Source: Candidatus Altarchaeales archaeon WOR_SM1_86-2
GTDB lineage: Archaea; Altiarchaeota; Altiarchaeia; IMC4; MCBC01
NCBI GenBank assembly: GCA_001723855.1
Contig: MCBC01000099.1
Coordinates: 1 to 19,290 of the forward strand
DNA length: 19,290 bases
Reading direction: 5' to 3'
This document shows, piece by piece, positions 7,720-17,273 of this stretch. Within the stretch, counting starts at the first letter, position 1, and each line of letters begins with the position of its first letter. The position numbers and the translations under genes are program-made. Below the pieces are notes generated by a model. The model was not told the DNA's origin, did no database searches, and was given only the letters and a program-made list of their open reading frames with translations.

Positions 7720-8064
7720 ATGAAATTCTTATTAGATGAAAATGTACATAAAGGTTTATTCTCTTTTTTGGTTAAACCGGGACATGATGTGAGATTATCT
7801 CCTAAAGGGATCAAAAACGGAAAAGTTTTTGAACTGTCGGTAAGAGAGGAAAGGATACTTATTTCACGAGATGCTGATTTTTTAGATGCTGTTTTATACC
7901 CTTCCTCCAAACATTTTGGAATTTTCCTGCTAAGAATCCCCCCGAGGGATCTGGAAGCACAGAAAAGAGCAATTTCAGGGTTATCGGAGCAATTCCCAAC
8001 GCCCGGGGAATTTAAAGGAAAGGTTGTTAAACTGCTCTCGGATGAAGAATTTGAATTTTTATGA
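7720..8064 (+). CDS. DUF5615 PIN-like toxin candidate
   Basis: A 114-residue protein starting MKFLLDENVHKGL, the characteristic DUF5615 opening whose Asp and Glu act like the first acidic residues of a PIN nuclease. SRDADFLD (about residues 49-56) supplies further acidic residues, and the FGIFLLRIPP strand is family-typical. Such proteins are presumed ribonuclease toxins controlled by the adjacent DUF433 protein. Length is normal and the acidic motifs are intact, so it may be active. Translation is probably coupled to the antitoxin gene. Confidence 0.82.
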   Translation: MKFLLDENVHKGLFSFLVKPGHDVRLSPKGIKNGKVFELSVREERILISRDADFLDAVLYPSSKHFGIFLLRIPPRDLEAQKRAISGLSEQFPTPGEFKGKVVKLLSDEEFEFL

Positions 8065-8095
8065 TCGTTGATTTTCACCAAATTAATTAATAGGA

Positions 8096-8140
8096 TCACA
8101 ATTCAAATCCCATTCTCTCAGCCACTGTATTCACATGTTT
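8096..8140 (-). pseudogene. Displaced trpB 3' terminus, copy B (middle)
   Basis: Minus-strand translation ends HVNTVAERMGFEL followed by TGA, recognisably the TrpB C-terminus. In the 42 bases 8096-8137 it matches copy A at 36 positions but intact trpB at only 31, by hand count. Beyond about 8140 the reading frame continues as LSENFK, shorter than the LSGRGDKD of TrpB, and the similarity decays. It is the most eroded of the three tails. Confidence 0.75.
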
Positions 8141-9178
8141 AAAATTTTCCGACAGCAAAATTTTAGTTCAACTTCTACCGCATTATCTTTCTTGCAACAG
8201 TAACAACAAAGAACGCCATAATGAACATTCCTGAAAAGGCTTCTAAATCTGCAAGAAACTGGAAACTTTGTTTTGGATAATAGTCACCATAACCAAGAGT
8301 TGTAAAGGTTACAACACTAAAATGTAGAGATTCAGGAAGAGATACTGTTTTGCTTGGATCTGAAGAGTTTACTATTGCACCCAAATGCCAATACACCAAT
8401 CCGAGAACAAAAACAAATAATATTGACAATGCAAAAACTCTCTGTGGAGATTCACCATATCTTGAAAAGTGATCAAGAAATCTATTTATTAACCATGAGG
8501 GATAATTTTTCTTCAGTTTATATTTTTTTCCTCTGACTCTCCACTCTCCGATGAAGTATTTACCAGATCGGTCGTATCTTCCAACTTTGCGGAAGTAATT
8601 CTTTAAAGTGATATAGACATCAGATGCTTCACTATATTTTTCTAATTTTTTATCGTTATTTTTTTCTTTGTCCCCATCTCTTTCATTTATCACAATGTGA
8701 TCTTCATCTAATTTTGCATATTGGAGGTTTAGTGAATTTTCTATTTTCGCACCATGTAGATTAACGTTTCTCAGGTCTGCACCGTAGAAACTAACATATC
8801 TGCACCATGTCCATCCCAAATTAGCATTTTCAAGGTTCGCCCACCCAAAATCGGCACTTGCGAGATGTGTCCCATATAGTATTGCGTTTTTAAGATTTGC
8901 TTCTATGAAATTTGCATATTCGAGATTTGCCCCTATAAAATTAGCATTTTCAAGGTTTGCATTCCTAAAATCAGCCTTTCTTAAGTAAGCATCAGCCAGA
9001 TTTTCCCCTTTTAAATCCTTTCCTTTTAAATCCTTCCCATCCTCCTCCTTATGCCAAAAACAATAATCCCCCCCACTTTCAGCATCATGGGGACATTTAT
9101 AATAACCTCCTCTAAATGCTTTCTCAAACTTGCACTTCATTTCAAAGTTTATGATAATAATTAAGAGGTGATATAGAA
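8141..9178. mobile_element. Putative inserted cassette 2 at trpB: pentapeptide ion-channel gene
   Basis: The segment between trpB tail copy B and the intact trpB stop codon carries one gene, the pentapeptide-repeat channel, on the same strand as trpB. It is visibly A+T rich compared with trpB. No recombinase or inverted repeats were seen. The status as an inserted unit is inferred from the flanking tail copies. Confidence 0.5.
8175..9140 (-). CDS. Pentapeptide-repeat protein with two-helix ion-channel domain
   Basis: A 321-residue protein. Residues 1-30 hold Cys3, Cys16, Cys27 and His30, a possible zinc site. Residues about 37-135 are pentapeptide repeats of the A(N/D)L/F type (ANLENANF, ANLEYANF), expected to form a right-handed quadrilateral helix. 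A charged linker (150-230) follows. The C-terminus is a minimal channel module: first membrane helix about 236-258, pore helix and filter TLGYGD (281-286), second membrane helix about 301-317. The filter resembles the potassium signature TVGYGD, so a tetrameric potassium-type channel is likely. There is no voltage-sensor segment; gating by the cytoplasmic part is possible. Its start is 38 bases downstream of the trpB stop on the same strand, so read-through from trpB could express it. Confidence 0.85.
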   Translation of the reverse strand: MKCKFEKAFRGGYYKCPHDAESGGDYCFWHKEEDGKDLKGKDLKGENLADAYLRKADFRNANLENANFIGANLEYANFIEANLKNAILYGTHLASADFGWANLENANLGWTWCRYVSFYGADLRNVNLHGAKIENSLNLQYAKLDEDHIVINERDGDKEKNNDKKLEKYSEASDVYITLKNYFRKVGRYDRSGKYFIGEWRVRGKKYKLKKNYPSWLINRFLDHFSRYGESPQRVFALSILFVFVLGLVYWHLGAIVNSSDPSKTVSLPESLHFSVVTFTTLGYGDYYPKQSFQFLADLEAFSGMFIMAFFVVTVARKIMR

Positions 9179-10357
9179 CTATAATTCAACCCCCATTCTC
9201 GCTGCAACCGTATGCACATCCTTGTCGCCCCTTCCGGAAAGGTTGACAATTATTATGTCGTCTTTATCAAACTCATCGGCGATTTTTAACAGATGCGCAA
9301 CTGCATGTGCGGACTCAAGGGCGGGGATTATTCCCTCCAGTTCGCTCAGAACCCTGAACGCATTCAATGCTTCGTCATCTGTCGCGATTGCGGCAGTGAT
9401 TCTTCCCGTTTTATGCAGATATGCCAACTGCGGCCCAACCCCCGGATAATCCAGTCCGGGGGCGATGCTGTGGGTCGGCTTGATCTGCCCGTATTTATCC
9501 TGTATCAGTTTTGTGTACATGCCGTGAAATACGCCGTCTGTCCCGGCGAAAAGTGAAGCACCATGTTTGCCGCTTTCTATCCCCTTTCCTCCTGCCTCTA
9601 CAGCGAACAACTTCACATATTCATCGCCGATAAATTCGCTGAATATGCCCATGGCGTTGCTGCCGCCTCCGACGCAGGCTAATATAGCATCGGGCAATTT
9701 CCCCTCAGCCTCCATTATCTGCTTCTTCGTCTCCCTCCCGATAACGCTCTGGAATTCCCTCACCATCGTGGGATAAGGATGCATTCCCGCCACCGTGCCG
9801 AATAAATAATAGGTGGTTTCGACATTTGTGATCCAGTCCCGGATAGCTTCATTTATCGCATCCTTCAGGGTTTTTGACCCTGAGTGGACGGCGTGCACCT
9901 TTGCCCCAAGCAGATTCATCCTGAAAACATTCAACTTCTGGCGTTCAACATCCTCGGCGCCCATATAGACCTCCACTTTAAGCCCGAGCATTGCCCCGGA
10001 AATTGCTGTCGCAACACCGTGCTGCCCCGCTCCGGTTTCCGCGATAACCCTTGTTTTACCCATCCTTTTGGCAAGCAGTGCCTGCCCAAGGGTATTGTTT
10101 AATTTATGTGCCCCGCCGTGCACCAGATCCTCCCTCTTCAGATAAACCCTGCAGTTCAATTCCCCTGACAGGTTTCCTGCAAAGTACAGGGGGGTTGGGC
10201 GCCCGGCAAACTCCCGCAGATAGTGATCAAATTCATTCAGGAATTCCCTGTCACCGACTGCTTCGTTAAAAGCCCCATCCAATTCTTCCAGCGCATACAT
10301 CAAGGTCTCGGGGGCAAACTCCCCCCCGTAATCCCCGAATTTTTTTTGACTTGACAT
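9179..10357 (-). CDS. trpB: Tryptophan synthase beta chain
   Basis: A 392-residue PLP enzyme that joins indole and serine to make tryptophan. The PLP lysine lies in GGAHKLNNT (Lys85), the catalytic Glu in AETGAGQHG (Glu107), and the PLP-phosphate loop in VGGGSNA. Full length and TrpB1-type, which normally pairs with TrpA. A trpA gene does not follow; the downstream position is occupied by the channel gene and older trpB tails. The upstream intergenic space to the divergent surface-protein gene is only 34 bases, so both promoters must be extremely compact or overlap. Its 3' end recurs twice downstream. Confidence 0.96.
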   Translation of the reverse strand: MSSQKKFGDYGGEFAPETLMYALEELDGAFNEAVGDREFLNEFDHYLREFAGRPTPLYFAGNLSGELNCRVYLKREDLVHGGAHKLNNTLGQALLAKRMGKTRVIAETGAGQHGVATAISGAMLGLKVEVYMGAEDVERQKLNVFRMNLLGAKVHAVHSGSKTLKDAINEAIRDWITNVETTYYLFGTVAGMHPYPTMVREFQSVIGRETKKQIMEAEGKLPDAILACVGGGSNAMGIFSEFIGDEYVKLFAVEAGGKGIESGKHGASLFAGTDGVFHGMYTKLIQDKYGQIKPTHSIAPGLDYPGVGPQLAYLHKTGRITAAIATDDEALNAFRVLSELEGIIPALESAHAVAHLLKIADEFDKDDIIIVNLSGRGDKDVHTVAARMGVEL

Positions 10358-10391
10358 TTCTTTAATTTTATTTAAAATAAAGAATAATAAT

Positions 10392-13300
10392 ATGAATAGT
10401 GTTTTTTATGGGGTTTTATTTGGGATTCTGATAATTTTAATATCATCTTCTGTTCAAGGTGCGGAATTGAATTTTTCCGATGAAAATGATATTGCACTTT
10501 TGGAGTTGGAGGGAATGAAAAAAGAGAGTTATCTTTCATTACTGCCCGAAAAACAGAATATTAAAGAAATTCATTTCAATCTATCCATTGACGATATTGA
10601 ACTTTTTGAACAGCCAGACGGGGCATACCTGAAGGTTTCAAACCTTACGCCGTACACAAAACCGGGAGAGCCGATGCTGCCGATGAAAACCTTCGTTGTG
10701 AAACTTCCAAAAAATTCTGAAATCTCGGATGTTTATGCCTATGATGGAAGATACAGAAAGTTAAATAATAAGGTAAATATTATTTCAACACCCCAGCCAC
10801 ATACGGTTTCTGCAAAAAAGACCGCCGTTTCAATAAACAAAATAAATCCGAATTATAATCTTGGTTCATATTTCCCAGGAAAAATCATTTCCTACGACAC
10901 GGGATCCGACAATGAAAATACATACCTTTTAGTTAGATTTTTCCCTGTGCAGTACATTCCGGAGCAGAATGAAGCGACCTTAATTACAGATGTTAAGATA
11001 AGAGTTGAGTACAAGGAAACACCACCGGTAAAAAATCTTCTGCCTGAAGTAACCTCAAGGTGTGTTATCATAACCCACGAGGAATTGAAAGTGCAGGCGG
11101 ATGAACTGGCAAATTTTCACAATTCCACAAATATTTCAACCACCGTGATTACAACACAGCAAATCTGGGATAGCTATAATGCCTCAACAGACCCGGGTTA
11201 TGAGGGCTACAAGAATTCATCGATCGGCGGCTGGGATAATATAACCGCTTACAACTATACGCTCGCAAAAAAAATAATATCCTTCTTAAATGAGCAGTCG
11301 AACTCAAATCTTGAATACGTTGTTTTGTTTGGCAACGGCAAGTACATCCCGCCAAGTTATTACATTTATGATATTGATTTTAGGAACTGCGATTGTTTTA
11401 CCTGCTGGGGCGTTGACTATTACAACAGCTGGGTCCCAACGGACTTCTTTTATGTCTCGCCAGATTATGATTTAATTCCAAATTACAAACTTGGGCGAGT
11501 TCCTGTAAATGATACGGCAGAAGCAGAACATTTTGTAAATAAAACAAAGAACTGGCACAGTAATGTCAACTGGACATGGTTTAAAAATTTTGCAGCAATT
11601 GGGGGGCGAGCATTTGTTAAAACAGAATGCGGCAGATATGATGAATTATTTACAAGTGAGTTGGCATCAGTGGAAATAATTAACAAATACCTGAATGGAA
11701 TGAATACAACAAAATTGTTCCTCAGCAGCGGTAATTATGATAAAATTAATGTTAAAAATATATATTTTGGAAATTATGGTTTTATTTACCATTTCAGTCA
11801 CGGCTCAGGTGATGGAATGTGGAAACATCACGGCAATTGGACAGAACTTGTTAATGCAAGCGAAATTGGCGGTCTGCCAGAAAATTATCGGATGCCGGTT
11901 GTTGTTTCACCTGCCTGCATGAATGGTGCTTTTGACACAAATCTTTATCCAAACGACCGTTATGGTTATGTACAGCAAGAGTCATTTGCTGAATCATTAT
12001 TAAATTCAAAGGCAGGAGGCATAGCGTACTTTGGAGGGGCAAGAAACAATTATGCAGGCATGGAGGTTTATCTTAAAGAAGGATACCTTCAGATAGTAAA
12101 GCAAAGGTATATGAACGGCATGCTTGATGGAATTTTTAAAGGTTATCATAAAGGTAAATCAACACTTGGTGAACTTTCGTCTTACGCAATCACCAACTTT
12201 ATAATTAATAATGAAATTTTAGATAATGAATTAAACTCAAGAACATTATTTGAATACACTTTTCTTGGAGACCCGGTGCTTGCGATTCCTCAAAAACAGG
12301 AAATTATTGAACCGGAAAGACCAGAACTTAGTGCAGTAAATCCATTGAATTACACATACGACAATATTGGGCTTGGTGCAGACTCATCCGTTGGAGATTT
12401 GCCAATATATCCCCTTTTCAGCAATGCAACGGTAACTTGCACAAGCGAGTCAGAAAATGTGAAAATAAAATTGATTGATACCTCCGAAATTTTTAATAAC
12501 ACAAACATTACTGACTTTAATTTATCAAATAATCCAAATAATTATATAAATTATACTTTTAATTTAACTGAGCCGCATGCTTATCTTGTGAGGTGTATTG
12601 ATGACAATGACAAGGAAGGATGGTTATACACAAAGACAGATTTAAAGAAAGCAGAGATTGTTGGGAATTACGCTGATTATGTTCAGGATACTGACAATGA
12701 TTCTTTATATGATTATTTGACGATAAATGTGACGATAAATGTCACGGAAGCAGGAATTTATACTCTGGAATCATATTTGCTTGTATATGAAACAGATAAC
12801 AATTATGGGTATTTTCCTGAAGTAATTTGGATATTTTTAGATGAGGGGATGCACACCATTCCTATTGATTTTGATGGTTATGAAATCTATCGCATTGGGG
12901 TATATGGTGATTATTACCTGGGTTATATTCGGTTATATGATGGCGTGATTTTGATTGATAGTATATCCGAGTGGGTATATGAAACAGAGGGTGTTTATCT
13001 GTACACCGATTTTGAAGATAGAAACCACACATTTACACAGCCCTACTCTAATTACAATGATTATGGAATAGATATAAATAATAATTCTTTATACGACTAT
13101 CTTGCAATAAATATAACTGTCAACATATCCAATGAGGGTTACTACATAATAGATGGTTTATTGTGGACTGAGGGTTATACCGACCATATTCGCACAAGTG
13201 ATTATGTATATTTGCACAATGGAACACAAAACATTGACTTAAAATTTTTGGGTTATAAAATTTATAATTGGGAAACTGATGGACCATACTCACTTGAAGG

Positions 13301-15623
13301 CCTATGTATTTATGATTCCAATGGCACGGAAATAGAATGTATATTTGCCAATGAGGGATACGATACTTCATTTTATAATCCCCCACAATTTGAACATAAT
13401 CCTCCATCATTTACTAATTTATTTACCAATTTTTCTGATTCTATTTCAAATTCTTATTATGAGGATAATGGAATCGTGTATAGAAATTTAGTAGTCAATA
13501 TAACTGTCAATATTTCAGAAGTCGGAGCATATATTATTGTTGGCGAATTGTATGATGAAAATGGAACCCTGATTACGCAGTCTGGAAGTATCTATCATTT
13601 GGATAGCGGCACGCAAACAATACAACTAAATTTTTCAGGAAGCAAAATATATGATAACGGCGCGGATGGAAATTACTATCTAAAAGAACTCTATTTAAAG
13701 GATGCAAACGGCACAGTCATGGATTATAGGGAAAATGCATACTCAACTTTGCATTACAATTATTCACAATTCAGAATGCCTCCGGATTTAGCAGTTGTAA
13801 ATATTTCTTTTAATTCAACAGAGTTGGCTGCAGGAGAAAATGTAACAATCTTTGGGTTAATTGAAAATTTAATGACTGTGAATGATAAAGATCTGGAGGG
13901 GGTAAATATCTCTTTATTTGTTGACGATATTTGTGAAAATTCAAAAATAATAAATTTAAGAAATAAATATAATGCGACGGTAAATTTCTCGTGGATTGCT
14001 GATGCCGGCGGACATGATATAACTGTTGTTGTTGATGAAAATAATGAAATTGATGAGACAAATGAATCAAACAATAATTTAACCGTGGGGGTTATAACCT
14101 GCTCAATCCCAGGGGATGATATGTACATCAACGAGGATACTGTGCTTTGTGGGAGGGTTTATGATATTGATGACTCTGGTGACAACGGGGCTATAATTAT
14201 AAATGCGAGTGATGTGGTTTTGGATTGTAATGGTGCGAGTTTGAACGGCATCGGTACGGGTTATGGAACTTATCTTGAAAATAAAAATAATGTAACAATT
14301 AAGAATTGTAATGTGATGAATTATGAATACGGGATTTATTTATGGAAATCACCAAATAACACCATAACAGACGATGCAGTTAGCGATAATAATTATGGTG
14401 TTCTTTTAGACCATTCACCAAATAACACCATAACATCTAATACAGTGAATAATTGCACTTATCGTGGGATTTATTTACTTTCTTCTTCAAATAACACCAT
14501 GATTAACAACACAGTAAGCGATAATGGCGAGGGGATTTATCTACATTCTTCTTCAAATAATAATATATCCCATAACATGGCGAATAGCAATGATATTGGG
14601 ATTTATTTGTGGAAAGCATCAAATAACACTATAACCGCCAACACAGCAAGTGATAATTATTATGGAATCAGCCTGCATTCTTCTTCAAACAATAATCAAA
14701 TAATAAATAACACAGCAAATGATAATAGCAAGTATGGGTATGGAATTTATCTACATTTTTCTTTGAACAACGCCATAACCGCCAACACAGCGAATAAAAA
14801 TAAATATTATGGAATAGTTCTTTTAGAATATTCCTCAAACAACACCATTGCGAATAACACAGCGAATGATAATCGGTATGGAATTTCTTTATATACTTCT
14901 TTGAACAACACCTTACAAAACAACGAAATCTCAAATAACAACATTGGAATTTACTCACAAAATTCAACTTCAACAATAATTTCAAATTTTGTCTGTGGAA
15001 ACAGCATCTCAGATTTTAATGGTTCTGATTGGTTAAACAGTTCTGGCACAAACAACATCTGCGTCAACGCAGATGGCTGGAATGATACCGGCACGACAGG
15101 ATGCAGTTTTTCCTGTTCCCACTATATTCTTCATTTAAAACCCGGCTGGAATCTGGTTTCAATTCCAATACAGCCGACAAGTACCTCCCTGTGGCATGTA
15201 CTGGACCCGATACAGGGGAAATTTGATAAGGTTTTTGCTTACAAAGGCAGATGGATTTATAAAGCACTTTATGATGAAGTATGGTACGGCGATCTGGATA
15301 AAATAGAATCAGGCACAGGCTATTGGATATACGCAAACGATGAGGTGAACCTGACAGTTTACGGATACCTCCCTGATAAAAACATCTCTCTCGGCAAGGG
15401 CTGGAGTTTAATCGGATGGCTGTCAAATGAAACCGTTCCAGTGGTTGATGCGTTGGTGTCAATAAACGATTCATACAATAAGGTCTTTACTTATGCTCAA
15501 GGCATGGGCTGGGTATATAAGGCACTCTACGACGGAATCTGGTATGGGGATTTAAGCGATATGGAACCCGGCAGAGGATACTGGATTTATATGAAAGAAG
15601 GGGGAGTTTTGCAGGTGCAGTGA
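10392..15623 (+). CDS. Secreted C25 (gingipain-like) peptidase with CARDB, beta-helix and duplicated C-terminal domains
   Basis: A 1743-residue exported protein with a signal peptide (about 1-23, ending VQGA). Residues about 25-210 form a propeptide-like region. The C25 cysteine-protease domain spans about 220-640, with catalytic His470 in FSHGSGDG and Cys509 in [10 protein letters not shown]. Three beta-sandwich repeats follow, each with a line like SLYDYLxINxTVN (near residues 768, 893 and 1024). A CARDB adhesion domain (about 1129-1233, starting DLAVVNIS) precedes NosD/PbH1-type right-handed beta-helix repeats (about 1236-1556; SNNTIxxNTxxDN). The end is a two-copy module of about 80 residues each, both with YKALYDxxWYGDL and GxGYWIY. 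Many NxS/T sites suggest N-glycosylation. No C-terminal membrane helix or PGF-type sorting signal is seen. It probably acts on or outside the cell envelope. Confidence 0.88.
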   Translation: MNSVFYGVLFGILIILISSSVQGAELNFSDENDIALLELEGMKKESYLSLLPEKQNIKEIHFNLSIDDIELFEQPDGAYLKVSNLTPYTKPGEPMLPMKTFVVKLPKNSEISDVYAYDGRYRKLNNKVNIISTPQPHTVSAKKTAVSINKINPNYNLGSYFPGKIISYDTGSDNENTYLLVRFFPVQYIPEQNEATLITDVKIRVEYKETPPVKNLLPEVTSRCVIITHEELKVQADELANFHNSTNISTTVITTQQIWDSYNASTDPGYEGYKNSSIGGWDNITAYNYTLAKKIISFLNEQSNSNLEYVVLFGNGKYIPPSYYIYDIDFRNCDCFTCWGVDYYNSWVPTDFFYVSPDYDLIPNYKLGRVPVNDTAEAEHFVNKTKNWHSNVNWTWFKNFAAIGGRAFVKTECGRYDELFTSELASVEIINKYLNGMNTTKLFLSSGNYDKINVKNIYFGNYGFIYHFSHGSGDGMWKHHGNWTELVNASEIGGLPENYRMPVVVSPACMNGAFDTNLYPNDRYGYVQQESFAESLLNSKAGGIAYFGGARNNYAGMEVYLKEGYLQIVKQRYMNGMLDGIFKGYHKGKSTLGELSSYAITNFIINNEILDNELNSRTLFEYTFLGDPVLAIPQKQEIIEPERPELSAVNPLNYTYDNIGLGADSSVGDLPIYPLFSNATVTCTSESENVKIKLIDTSEIFNNTNITDFNLSNNPNNYINYTFNLTEPHAYLVRCIDDNDKEGWLYTKTDLKKAEIVGNYADYVQDTDNDSLYDYLTINVTINVTEAGIYTLESYLLVYETDNNYGYFPEVIWIFLDEGMHTIPIDFDGYEIYRIGVYGDYYLGYIRLYDGVILIDSISEWVYETEGVYLYTDFEDRNHTFTQPYSNYNDYGIDINNNSLYDYLAINITVNISNEGYYIIDGLLWTEGYTDHIRTSDYVYLHNGTQNIDLKFLGYKIYNWETDGPYSLEGLCIYDSNGTEIECIFANEGYDTSFYNPPQFEHNPPSFTNLFTNFSDSISNSYYEDNGIVYRNLVVNITVNISEVGAYIIVGELYDENGTLITQSGSIYHLDSGTQTIQLNFSGSKIYDNGADGNYYLKELYLKDANGTVMDYRENAYSTLHYNYSQFRMPPDLAVVNISFNSTELAAGENVTIFGLIENLMTVNDKDLEGVNISLFVDDICENSKIINLRNKYNATVNFSWIADAGGHDITVVVDENNEIDETNESNNNLTVGVITCSIPGDDMYINEDTVLCGRVYDIDDSGDNGAIIINASDVVLDCNGASLNGIGTGYGTYLENKNNVTIKNCNVMNYEYGIYLWKSPNNTITDDAVSDNNYGVLLDHSPNNTITSNTVNNCTYRGIYLLSSSNNTMINNTVSDNGEGIYLHSSSNNNISHNMANSNDIGIYLWKASNNTITANTASDNYYGISLHSSSNNNQIINNTANDNSKYGYGIYLHFSLNNAITANTANKNKYYGIVLLEYSSNNTIANNTANDNRYGISLYTSLNNTLQNNEISNNNIGIYSQNSTSTIISNFVCGNSISDFNGSDWLNSSGTNNICVNADGWNDTGTTGCSFSCSHYILHLKPGWNLVSIPIQPTSTSLWHVLDPIQGKFDKVFAYKGRWIYKALYDEVWYGDLDKIESGTGYWIYANDEVNLTVYGYLPDKNISLGKGWSLIGWLSNETVPVVDALVSINDSYNKVFTYAQGMGWVYKALYDGIWYGDLSDMEPGRGYWIYMKEGGVLQVQ
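12690..13770 (+). repeat. Three tandem protein repeats of about 125-130 residues in the surface protease
   Basis: The phrases [35 protein letters not shown] and [18 protein letters not shown] recur at about 12693, 13069 and 13461. Each is followed by a strand-rich segment with the pattern G-Q-I-L-F-x-G-x-x-IY. They are diverged coding repeats, most likely beta-sandwich spacers that hold the protease away from the later domains. Confidence 0.7.
14290..14990 (+). repeat. Parallel beta-helix coding repeats (NosD/PbH1 type)
   Basis: About ten imperfect coils of roughly 22-24 codons carry the phrase SSNNTI-x-NTASDN-YGIYL. The nucleotide-level echoes (for example AATAACACCATAAC) come from this coding repetition. 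Such coils stack into a right-handed beta helix. Confidence 0.8.
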
Positions 15624-15662
15624 TCAACTTTTATTCTTAAAATAAATATGTAAAAGTTAAAT

Positions 15663-16613
15663 ATGAAATTAAGTGACCTGGGGGAGAGGAAATTAATAGA
15701 AAGGATGGGGGAACTTCTGGATATTGGCGATGACGCAGCATGCATAAAAATCGGTGATGGTTTTCTGGTTGTATCCACTGATATGATTTACAGGAAGACC
15801 CATATATTGAATGAGATGTCATTTGCGCAGGCGGGGCATAAGATTGTGAGCATGTGTTTCAGCGACATAGCATCCATGGGTGCAAAGCCCGCTGGATTCT
15901 TATTATCTTATGGCAGCGCTGATATTGATTTTGCAGACTTTGATGAATTGATTAAAGGGGCTAAGGAGCAGGCGGAAAGGTATGGTGCGGGATTCATCGG
16001 AGGAGATACAAATGAAACAGATGAGTTAACGCTTGCCGGCACCGCCCTGGGCTTTGCAGATAAACCAGTTTTTCGCAAAGGAGCAAAGCCGGGAGAGGTG
16101 GTCGGAGTGACATCAGATCTGGGAAGTGCGGCACTGGGGGTTAAGGTGTTGCTGGAAAAAATGGTTCCATTATCAGAGATTCCGGCGGATATACTGCAGA
16201 GAACTCTTGACCCTGAGCCGAGAGTCAGGGAAGGAATCCTGCTTGGAAATTATGCATCCGCGATGATGGACATAAGCGACAGTTTAGCGGTATCATTGCA
16301 CGAGATCGCGGAAAGAAGCAGGGTCAGGATTGAAGTGCGGGTTGAAAATGTACCGTTTTCAAAATCCGCTTTAGAACTTGGAGATAAGTTTGGCATAGAC
16401 ATTCTTGAGCAGGGGTTATATGGAGGGGGGGATTATGAATTATTGTTCACTGCTTCCGAAGAAAGATGGGATGAATTGAAGGATGAATTTAGCCGCAGAG
16501 ATCTTGTAAAAGTAACTAAAATCGGCAGGGTTGTTGAAGGCAGCGGGGCTTCATGTGTAAAGGATGGTAAAGAGTTTGGGATCAGAAGGGAGGGATATGA
16601 GCATTTTAGATAG
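15663..16613 (+). CDS. thiL: Thiamine-monophosphate kinase
   Basis: A 316-residue ThiL, which phosphorylates thiamine phosphate to thiamine diphosphate with ATP. Family motifs are intact: GDDAA (22-26), SMCFSDIASMGAKP (63-76), GGDTNE (113-118), DISDSLAVSLHEIA in the middle, and GLYGGGDYELLFT near the end. Length is normal. It starts 39 bases after the surface-protease gene and is convergent with the Yip1-like gene. No other thiamine-pathway gene is nearby. Confidence 0.95.
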   Translation: MKLSDLGERKLIERMGELLDIGDDAACIKIGDGFLVVSTDMIYRKTHILNEMSFAQAGHKIVSMCFSDIASMGAKPAGFLLSYGSADIDFADFDELIKGAKEQAERYGAGFIGGDTNETDELTLAGTALGFADKPVFRKGAKPGEVVGVTSDLGSAALGVKVLLEKMVPLSEIPADILQRTLDPEPRVREGILLGNYASAMMDISDSLAVSLHEIAERSRVRIEVRVENVPFSKSALELGDKFGIDILEQGLYGGGDYELLFTASEERWDELKDEFSRRDLVKVTKIGRVVEGSGASCVKDGKEFGIRREGYEHFR

Positions 16614-16628
16614 TTTGAGAATAACCAA

Positions 16629-17162
16629 TTATGCCTTAAGATTAGTAATCAACGCGATTGCTAATACTGTTGTTATTATTAATGGCATCAACCAGGTTAC
16701 TATCGCTTTCCACAGGTCATACCCATGGGTTTTCATTAACGCAATAGTAAGCACATACACCATAAATATTCCAACTACTACGGATAAATAACCAACTTGG
16801 GATATATTCAAAATCACATTAATTATTATCAACGGCGGCATGAATAATGACATAAGATAAGTTTGTACTGTATATGTACCCCGTCCATCTAAAACCCTTG
16901 CGAAGATATACAGGATCCCTGATTCTATTAATAGAGAAAGTGTAATTAAAATCGGGGATAATACGAGATATAAAACAGCAACTAATAATCTCATTGATAT
17001 CCCGTAGTTGACATAACCGGGTTTAATAACCTCTGGACACAATATGGCGATTAGTGCATATATCGCCCCACAGATTACTCCCGCAATTCCAATATTTTTT
17101 ATAGCGCCCTTCAAACTCGCACTATATTTTTCCGTTTGAAATGTTACGTCTGGGCACACCAA
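16629..17162 (-). CDS. Yip1-family multi-pass membrane protein, start uncertain
   Basis: A 177-residue membrane protein with about five hydrophobic segments and the Yip1-type opening CPDVTFQTEKYSASLKGAI; archaeal Yip1-domain proteins commonly have (S/C)PD-x-TF before the first helix. Function of these prokaryotic members is unknown. The first usable start is a TTG at 17162. The frame stays open upstream for 24 more codons, to a stop at 17235-17237, and those codons read plausibly as protein (LRKWFDAL just before the TTG). However, they contain no ATG, GTG or TTG, so the N-terminus may be truncated, mutated or begin at a rare codon such as the ATT at 17232-17234. Convergent with thiL, 15 bases apart. 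Confidence 0.7.
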   Translation of the reverse strand: MVCPDVTFQTEKYSASLKGAIKNIGIAGVICGAIYALIAILCPEVIKPGYVNYGISMRLLVAVLYLVLSPILITLSLLIESGILYIFARVLDGRGTYTVQTYLMSLFMPPLIIINVILNISQVGYLSVVVGIFMVYVLTIALMKTHGYDLWKAIVTWLMPLIITTVLAIALITNLKA

Positions 17163-17273
17163 TGCATCAAACCACTTTCTAAGATCGATTTTTGATTTTT
17201 TATTGCTTATGAATTCTAACTCGTCATCCGTAATCTATTTTTATCACTAAGTTTTTTAAGAAAAAACTAAAAT

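Larger units (their letters stand above)
7422..8095. mobile_element. Putative inserted cassette 1 at trpB: toxin-antitoxin-like pair
   Basis: This segment lies between trpB tail copies A and B and holds only the DUF433 and DUF5615 genes with their promoter. No recombinase gene or inverted terminal repeats are visible. The call as an inserted unit rests on the flanking gene-end copies. Confidence 0.55.

Noticed and set aside
584..9178. Insertion sequence or integrated plasmid with its own recombinase
   Set aside because: No transposase, tyrosine or serine recombinase gene and no terminal inverted repeats are visible around any of the three cassettes.
13760..14131. Minus-strand ORF of 123 codons inside the surface-protease gene
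   Set aside because: It lies wholly antisense to a well-supported coding frame, has low-complexity composition and matches no family.
14290..14990. CRISPR-like array suggested by repeated AATAACACCATAAC phrases
   Set aside because: Repeats are imperfect, unevenly spaced in nucleotides and in frame with one long coding sequence; they encode beta-helix coils.
16614..17273. A further gene-end cassette between thiL and ilvC (the Yip1-like gene as cargo)
   Set aside because: I looked for copies of the thiL or ilvC termini in the flanking gaps and found none above short chance matches.
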